Made by a program: the position numbers and the translations under genes. The notes below the pieces were generated by a model. The model did no database searches. It saw nothing but the letters and a program-made list of their open reading frames with translations, and had not been told where the DNA came from. Positions 57,867-64,000 of a DNA stretch of 64,000 bases are shown here, piece after piece. The stretch comes from Lunularia cruciata (lineage: Eukaryota > Streptophyta > Marchantiopsida > Lunulariales > Lunulariaceae), in assembly GCA_948567375.1 (NCBI GenBank), contig OX419757.1, forward strand, positions 72,292,001-72,356,000, given 5' to 3'. The stretch's first letter is position 1, and each line of letters starts with the position of its first letter.

Positions 57867-58274
57867 TCAGTCCCTGATAGGTTTTATAAACATTCCACAT
57901 CGGCAACCCCTTCCTATCCGTAGGTATCCACCTAATGCTTCCTTTATGATGAAGGTTGTACTCGTCCCTCTCATATCCTTCAGCGATAAGAGAACAGATT
58001 TCCTTACAGTCTTCCTGATCCCCCCGGTATGAACCAGGGTGAGATCCAGAAAAGAGTCAGATGGGTAATGGTAAGGGTAAAGAATGTCCAGGAAGTAAGG
58101 ACGTGTAAAGATCAAATCAGTGGGAGAAAAGGCAACCATTCCGAGGTAGCTCAGTACCGTGGTGCAGTCTGCCAGCCGCCATACTTGTATCGCGGTGTGA
58201 ACGCGCTCACCAAACTCATGCTGGACTTCTGCTGCCCATGGTTGCAGCAATTGGTCCTCTTTCTTTCGATGCAA
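57867..58274 (-). CDS. Hypothetical 135-residue frame, unrecognised
   Basis: The longest frame in this part. It has a hydrophobic and aromatic middle (PYFLDILYPYHYPSDSFLDL) and a basic end. An overlapping frame on the opposite strand (58029-58361) and the lack of any known motif keep this weak. It might be a decayed exon. Confidence 0.2.
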   Translation of the reverse strand: MHRKKEDQLLQPWAAEVQHEFGERVHTAIQVWRLADCTTVLSYLGMVAFSPTDLIFTRPYFLDILYPYHYPSDSFLDLTLVHTGGIRKTVRKSVLLSLKDMRGTSTTFIIKEALGGYLRIGRGCRCGMFIKPIRD

Positions 58275-58720
58275 ACAGGTCGATACTTTGGTGTTGGCAG
58301 AGCATCATTGATCTTCCATATCTCCTCCATAGTTTTACATGAAGTCAAACCGACTGCATAACGCGAGATTGGCTTTAACCAATAGGACGCGAAAGACTCG
58401 TCTTGTTGTCAACACTTTATTCTCTGCAGTGAAGATACGTTCCGTCCATTCTTAGCGAAGAATCTATGCAGCGGGGAAGGTGGAATCCGGCTTGATTGAC
58501 AAATGAATTGACTAACTTTGTTCACGGATGAAGGAACCTAGCATTATGCAGATGGTGCAAAAGTGTAATTGAGAGCAACTCAGCGATCGACGAGGACTTG
58601 TTAACACCTCTCCATTGGATATATATCTATCTATCCCTAGGCAATCTAAAATCTATCCATATGCATGAGAGATCTTGCACGTGCATCTTGCTTGCTTATT
58701 CGAAATTGAGGCTTACCCTC

Positions 58721-58789
58721 CTCCTGGGTTTTATCTTTGTTCGGCTTGATGGGATTTACGGTCCTTCTTGTCATCCTATGTGCATCGCG
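58721..58789 (-). repeat. Dispersed motif, copy E
   Basis: Reverse complement reads GCACATAGGATGACAAGAAGG then CCCATCAAGCCGAACAAAG, continuing into AAAACCCAGGAGGAGGGTAA. It is more diverged than copies A, B and D. Confidence 0.6.
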
Positions 58790-59636
58790 TTGCCTGCTTA
58801 CTCGAACATAATACGAAGATAGGAGAGCACCCTTCTCCCGAGGTTGCTGGGTACTTTCTTCTCGCACAGGACCTATCCAGGCGACCGTCACCCAGGTGCA
58901 TCTCAGGGTGGCGGCGTGAGGGACGTTTATGCCCTCCTGGCTCGAGTCGCAGTTTGAGCCGACGGCAGATTGGCCCCATCCTGGATACGATACGTAAGAG
59001 ATGACCGTACGTGGGACTGGTTCCATATAGTTTTTATTTCTTCCCGAGTTGTTTTAAATCCTTGCCCTCCACTTTGTTTGTTTGGGGCCTCAATGAACGA
59101 AGTTAGTCGAGGCAGAGGCTTATAAGCATTCTAAGGAGATCTGGATAAGATGAGGTAAAGGCCTCGATCTCTAGCACCGTAACATTCTGATTATCCACAT
59201 GGCAGGACCATGGAAATTTAACACGAGTACCATACCATGATGAGCACTCTGATTTGCTGCATTTGCCGCCCTCGAGTCTAGAGGATTTGCGTATGTAACT
59301 CTGATAATCCTGACGCGCCTTCCAGTCCATCAGTTGTAGAATCCTCCATCTCGATTCTCGAAGGAACATGATGCAGGAGCCTGGGTTATAATTCCAGAAT
59401 GATGTTAGTCGTAATAAAATTCGTAAGCTGTTTGAGCATCGAAGATCCTAACTCGTATTATGAATGGGGAGGTAAAGGGTATAGTAATGTTGTCAATACC
59501 TCCGCAACAATTAGCGCTACCGGCTTAGGGAATCGCTAGCATCAGCTAGCTATAGTCAACGGAATCTGGATATTCATCAACACATACTCAACTTACAGTG
59601 AGGTCAGAAAGTCGTGTAATTCACAACAGAGAAGAA

Positions 59637-59677
59637 GGCGACCGCGTAGGAAAAACGAAGGATGGGAAGACCCCAAA
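59637..59677 (+). repeat. Dispersed motif, copy C (truncated)
   Basis: Reads GGCGACCGCGTAGGAAAAAC and GAAGGATGGGAAGACCCC, then stops matching before the CATCAAGCCG half. Confidence 0.7.
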
Positions 59678-62600
59678 ATTCACAAAAGTACATATTTAAC
59701 TCTAATGTAGGTGCAGATCCATATTTAGGACCATGCCACATCGTTCCTACAACTGCACTCATGTGGCCCGGTCTACATACAAGTTTGACGTGTGGTGAGA
59801 CTTTGCGCCGGTTCGACATTTCTAGATATGATTGTAGTATAGTTAGTTCAGGATCTTAGTAGCGTGAATTCGTGACTAACTTTTGCTTAAGTTCACGGCT
59901 AAGCTTTACCTGATGTTAGTCGACCAAAGTGGATTCAGTCCGCGTTCTCCATTTCCACTTCATCCAGTACAACTACTTACGGTATCGTTTTGCTGTCGGA
60001 AGTGTGATCAAATAAGTCAGTTTGAGTGTTCAAGATTTCTCACGTCAAGCAGAGACCTCGCTGAGAATCAATATATAGAATCAAGTCAAAGCTACGTTAT
60101 ACTTGTGTCTGGGCGTGGAGTGGCTAGACGATCGTAAACTAAGCACATAGAAAGCCAGAAAAAGCATGATACTAGAGCTACCAAGAGTATCAGCAACTCG
60201 CGGTCGCTAGAATGTGGATCATCCACTTGGTGAGCAGACAACGGGGGAGAGGAGACCAATCCACTACATCAGTAGAAGTGGAGTACATGATGATTGCAAC
60301 GAAAAGAAGTGAGAAGACACATAATGCATATGTATGAACGAGCTTCACGTTCAGGAGACCCGCAATCATATCACCTGATAGAATATACTATATGCGGTTA
60401 ACAAATCCAAAGACCTGGTCCTCCTGTAGACTGACCGGAATGGCAAACACTCCTGTCACACCCAAGTGTCTGGAATCTAGGCTGTAAGTAGTGAAGTCAT
60501 AGTCTTCCAGCTTGTACGTGTACTTAGCGATCATTTAGATCCGAGTATGTTGCACACTCTTTGTTCATGAGAGCAATCATTGTCCCCAAAGTGTCACATC
60601 CTTCTTACGAGGTTATCGAACTTGAAGGTTCTTTCTCTCTTGCTGCCCTCCCCCGATTGTTTTCTCACGCTGATCATGATAGGAAGACTGTACGAGCTAA
60701 CCACTCTTTAAAAATCTCATACTGTTGGACTATATTTCCGGCCTGAAAATCTGTTTGTTGATGGTCGATCAGCATATTGTTCACGGATATCGATCTTAAC
60801 TGCACCTCGCCAGCTTGTGAAAGCAACGGAGGAACAATTCTGTTATCAGCAGGATGCGCTAGAGATCGCGATACAGGTTAGTGTGACATGATATTACCTC
60901 TCTTTGGCAGGGTATTCCAAAATCATACATTTGTCTTGGACAAATGCTTTGATAGCTCCTTCTAACAAGTTCGTTTGGTTGGTGCATCCCTAAGGTTCCT
61001 TTTTGAACGTACCTTGTACGCATGTACAGAAGTAGTGAATCAGAACTTAACTTGATTGATGTGCGTTGGTCGTATTTCATCATTTATTTTGTGCAAGATT
61101 GTCCTAGCACACGTTTTAAACATTGTTGAAGCATTTGCTAGCTATATTCTTTATTGCCTCAAAAACCTGCACAATGTAAAAAGGACTCTATATTCAGTAT
61201 GCATAATAGATATTTGTAATTGCTAAAAGTGAAATAAAGGTAAAAGGATGACAACTTTACTCAAGTTGCCAAGCTTGTATCTGGTCAATAAAGATCATAA
61301 ACTTTCCTAGACGTAAGATAACATAAGACTTTCAAAGATGGGGTAAAATGTACTTCAACATATCCTGCATGCGGGTGAATTTTTTATTAGGGGATTTATT
61401 GGTGTTCTCTCTTTGGTACAGTCTTTCCTTTATTTTGCTTTTTACTAAGCGGTAGAGCCTTTGATTATGCAATTATAGGAATTTTAGTGATATAATAAGA
61501 ATATAGTTTTTTTAATATGTGACAGTCAACTTGTGGAAAGGTAGTCAAACTAGATAACCATAATGGAGAATATTCCTCTAATGTTTTGGATAGTTGAGCA
61601 CTTTTTACAATTTTGAGTTGTTTTCATTTGATTTTTGATAAGTTTATCCGTGAGGTTTGTGATAGAGATGGAGGACAGGGTCCCTTCTTATCCAAATATT
61701 ATAGGGGCAGTTAAGAAATCATTTGCCCATGATGCACAAGAAGATTTCTATCCTTTATTCCTATGTAATAAAATTATACAAGATATTTACAGTCTTTTTC
61801 CCATCCATCTATCTGGTATCTTTGTTAATTATTTATGAGTGATGTATTGTTTTAAATGAAAAAAATTTAAATATTTTTAAAATGCAAGAAGAGTACATAT
61901 GATCAACAGATCATATATACTTTGTCTGGAAGATAAGGAATTATTACTCCTGATATTTTAGAGATGTTATTTTTGCAATGGAATGAACACTTCACATTGA
62001 GTAAATATTAATATACGTTATAAGAAATAAATATTATAGCAGACTTGTGTATGGTATGACCCAATAATTTCATAATAGTAAACGTTGTTATAGATCCTAT
62101 TAGACATACAATTTTAGAGCATGTGATATCTTATTTTCTTGGATGGCGAAATGGAGAATGGACAGCCAAGATTTCCAAGTATATATGTCTGCATTGAGAT
62201 GAACTCTTTCTTTCTCTAGCTTAAGTCTTGAAATCATATAGAGTTCAGTATATGAAATTTAACACATTTATCAAGACCTAAGAGAGCTTTCCCGGTAAAA
62301 CTACATAAACATCATTGTCACTTTATCATTTTTAAAATTATTTTAGACCGCACGTACCTAGCAGGATATTTGCTGTCTACAATAAATTAAAGGGTATACT
62401 TGCTTGTACAAAATTTTTTTTAATTTTGTAGCTTATTTTAGTTAGCAAGTATCCAACCAAATATTTGCTATCCAAAATAAATTAAGAATATAAACTTGCT
62501 TGTGCAATCCATAGGAAAAAATATAGCCAAGGAATATGTCTTCATATAATCTGTTAATGTGTATGTAATTTAACTTATTCTACCTATTCTAACTTATCTA

Positions 62601-62769
62601 TTGATCTATTAAATACAATAGAATAAATTATGCAATAATCTAAAGACAGCTCTATTTTACCTCTTTTTGTGATCATGTTTGGTTCGTCCACCCTCTTTAT
62701 AATCTTATGCATGTATTCTTTTATTTAAAATCCAAGCCTAAAGTCAACTGGAAAAGCCAGGTATCAAAA

Positions 62770-63099
62770 CTAAAACTTCCAAAGTACAACGTGAAGAAAG
62801 AAAACCTCGTTGATAAAACCTGAAGAGTTCAGTTGAAGCCTCGCCCTTGACGAGTTAATCTTCAGTCGACCTTTTCTTACGCAACGTGATGAGCTCACTA
62901 ATCCAATTACACGTCCAATTGCGAATAGAGGAAGAACTAAAGTTGGTGACGAAATTTGGCCCAACAAGTAGAGTCTAATATCACATACTTTACATTCTTC
63001 AAGTACCATACTCATATCTAGAAAGTTACACAGAAGATCTGCAACTAACTCAAATTTACATCGGGTTAGTGACTCTTCGGATATTGAGGAGATTGGCAT
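62770..63099 (-). CDS. Hypothetical 109-residue frame, unrecognised
   Basis: The frame has a more balanced composition than its AT-rich surroundings, with a hydrophobic middle (LLGQISSPTLVLPLFAIGRV) followed by a basic stretch. There is no known motif. It could be an exon of an unrecognised gene or a repeat fragment. Confidence 0.25.
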   Translation of the reverse strand: MPISSISEESLTRCKFELVADLLCNFLDMSMVLEECKVCDIRLYLLGQISSPTLVLPLFAIGRVIGLVSSSRCVRKGRLKINSSRARLQLNSSGFINEVFFLHVVLWKF

Positions 63100-63182
63100 A
63101 ATAGTATTTTAACAACATGATACTAAATCCAGCATTTGTTTGGACTCACCATGCCTAGAACCCACGTGGTAGGACGAATAAT

Positions 63183-63253
63183 GCCCACATGGTCGAACGG
63201 TTAATGCTGTTGAGTGCACGGGAGTTCATTCTCCTCCTTAACTTCATTTTTTT
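63183..63253 (+). other. tRNA-like pol III promoter remnant
   Basis: TGGTCGAACGG (63190-63200) fits the tRNA A box, and GGAGTTCATTCTCC (63221-63234) resembles a B box. A run of seven T follows at 63247-63253. The A-to-B spacing is too short for a tRNA and the acceptor stem does not pair, so this may be a SINE head or a decayed tRNA, or chance. Confidence 0.25.
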
Positions 63254-64000
63254 GCTTTCCTGAGAAGTTGGCTGTGCAGTGAGTTGCAATTTCAACCGAT
63301 TGCAGATGTTATAGTCAATTTCCAGCAAGTTTTACATCAAAACTTGATGTGCTTATGCACGTAGAGGGTCTCTTGATGTCACCAAAGATAAACGTACGTT
63401 TGTGCCATTTATCGTTTTGTCTTATCTTTGTGGTGTAAGTGAAAAATGAAAATTCTTTCCGTTATGTGTGCCACAACTCCATGCAACTTATAACTATCGG
63501 ATACTATTGTCATATATTATATAAGCGGATCTTTCAGTTTTAAACATTTCATAACTATATATACGGTGAGCGTGAGCATTGCTATTACAGTATTAAATCT
63601 CTAAATATATTGGGTTTTTTTTTTTTTTGGTGACAGAAGACTATTATCTCATTTATTGTCTTACATGACGTGTGAGCTTAAGTCGATCAAGATATATTAA
63701 CTCTTTTAAGTAAGCCAGCTTAACTATAATCAGTCAAACAGTAAAACAGTAGAAACAGTCAAATTTTGATGTGAACCTGCAGTGGTATAATTTAAGTTTT
63801 CTTGGATGTTTTAGAATGCATGATGAAGCAATGTCTATTTCATGTTAAATTAAAAGACTCTTTAATTCATCGAGAGATAGCTCAGAGAGGAAAAAGATGG
63901 TAGTTTATCCTAATAAGTAGCATGTATATACAGGTATATAAATTAAGGTGTTTGATTAAAATTTTAGCACTTCATGAAGAATGTCCAATCAAAATTTGTA

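Larger units (their letters stand above)
56624..61000. other. Intergenic, no firm gene
   Basis: Frames of 70-135 residues occur on both strands (for example 57867-58274 minus and 58646-59026 minus) without a recognised domain. Two dispersed-motif copies lie here. Composition is balanced, unlike the AT-rich tail after 61 kb. Confidence 0.45.
61000..64000. other. AT-rich tail of the window
   Basis: Strongly AT-rich with T-runs, including 14 T at 63615-63628. No exon chain is seen. A minus-strand frame (62770-63099) and a tRNA-like box (63183-63253) are listed separately. Confidence 0.5.

Noticed and set aside
58860-58990. Possible rRNA fragment in a GC-rich stretch
   Set aside because: I could not match it to any conserved rRNA core sequence; no support.
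1-64000. CRISPR array, bacterial operons or attachment sites
   Set aside because: The genes have spliceosomal introns and plant family motifs; no regularly spaced repeat-spacer array is present.

Overview
This is a nuclear genome window from a land plant. It holds four recognisable intron-containing genes: a chloroplast-type ABCD transporter, the snoRNP factor NUFIP, an RluA-type pseudouridine synthase and a plastid LPAT. They lie among large AT-rich, repeat-filled stretches. Measured introns are mostly about 160-380 bp, with some longer ones up to about 1.8 kb in NUFIP. Short introns, well separated genes and degraded Ty3/gypsy elements fit a bryophyte, most likely a moss. That assignment is an inference and I cannot name the species.

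Layout: 1-5.5 kb has no gene I can support, only a dispersed short motif near 2.5-3.0 kb. From 5.5 to 20 kb is a transposon nest: two diverged copies of one unclassified, once-coding repeat family lie in opposite orientation (about 5.5-9.4 kb minus, about 12.1-20.05 kb plus). The plus copy is split by an almost complete but decayed minus-strand Ty3/gypsy LTR retrotransposon (13343-18671) with a GTAAT target duplication. 20-23.1 kb is AT-rich and empty. 23144-27184 (minus) is an ABCD2-type half transporter whose first exon I could not place. 31019-36595 (plus) is NUFIP, 37841-39824 (plus) the pseudouridine synthase, and 45048-47273 (plus) a complete five-exon plastid lysophosphatidic acid acyltransferase.

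From 47.3 to 64 kb there is no convincing host gene. The clearest objects are a non-autonomous Mutator-like element (53181-54367, about 80-bp terminal inverted repeats, perfect 10-bp target duplication, internal degenerate repeats), a compact foldback element (56508-56623), and a roughly 60-100-bp motif found six times between 44 and 60 kb in both orientations.

The four host genes do not form a pathway. Two belong to plastid lipid or metabolite biology (ABCD2-type transporter, LPAT1) and two to RNA maturation (NUFIP in box C/D snoRNP assembly, pseudouridine synthase). Exon boundaries were deduced by eye from splice signals, reading-phase continuity and remembered family motifs; no alignment or transcript evidence was available.
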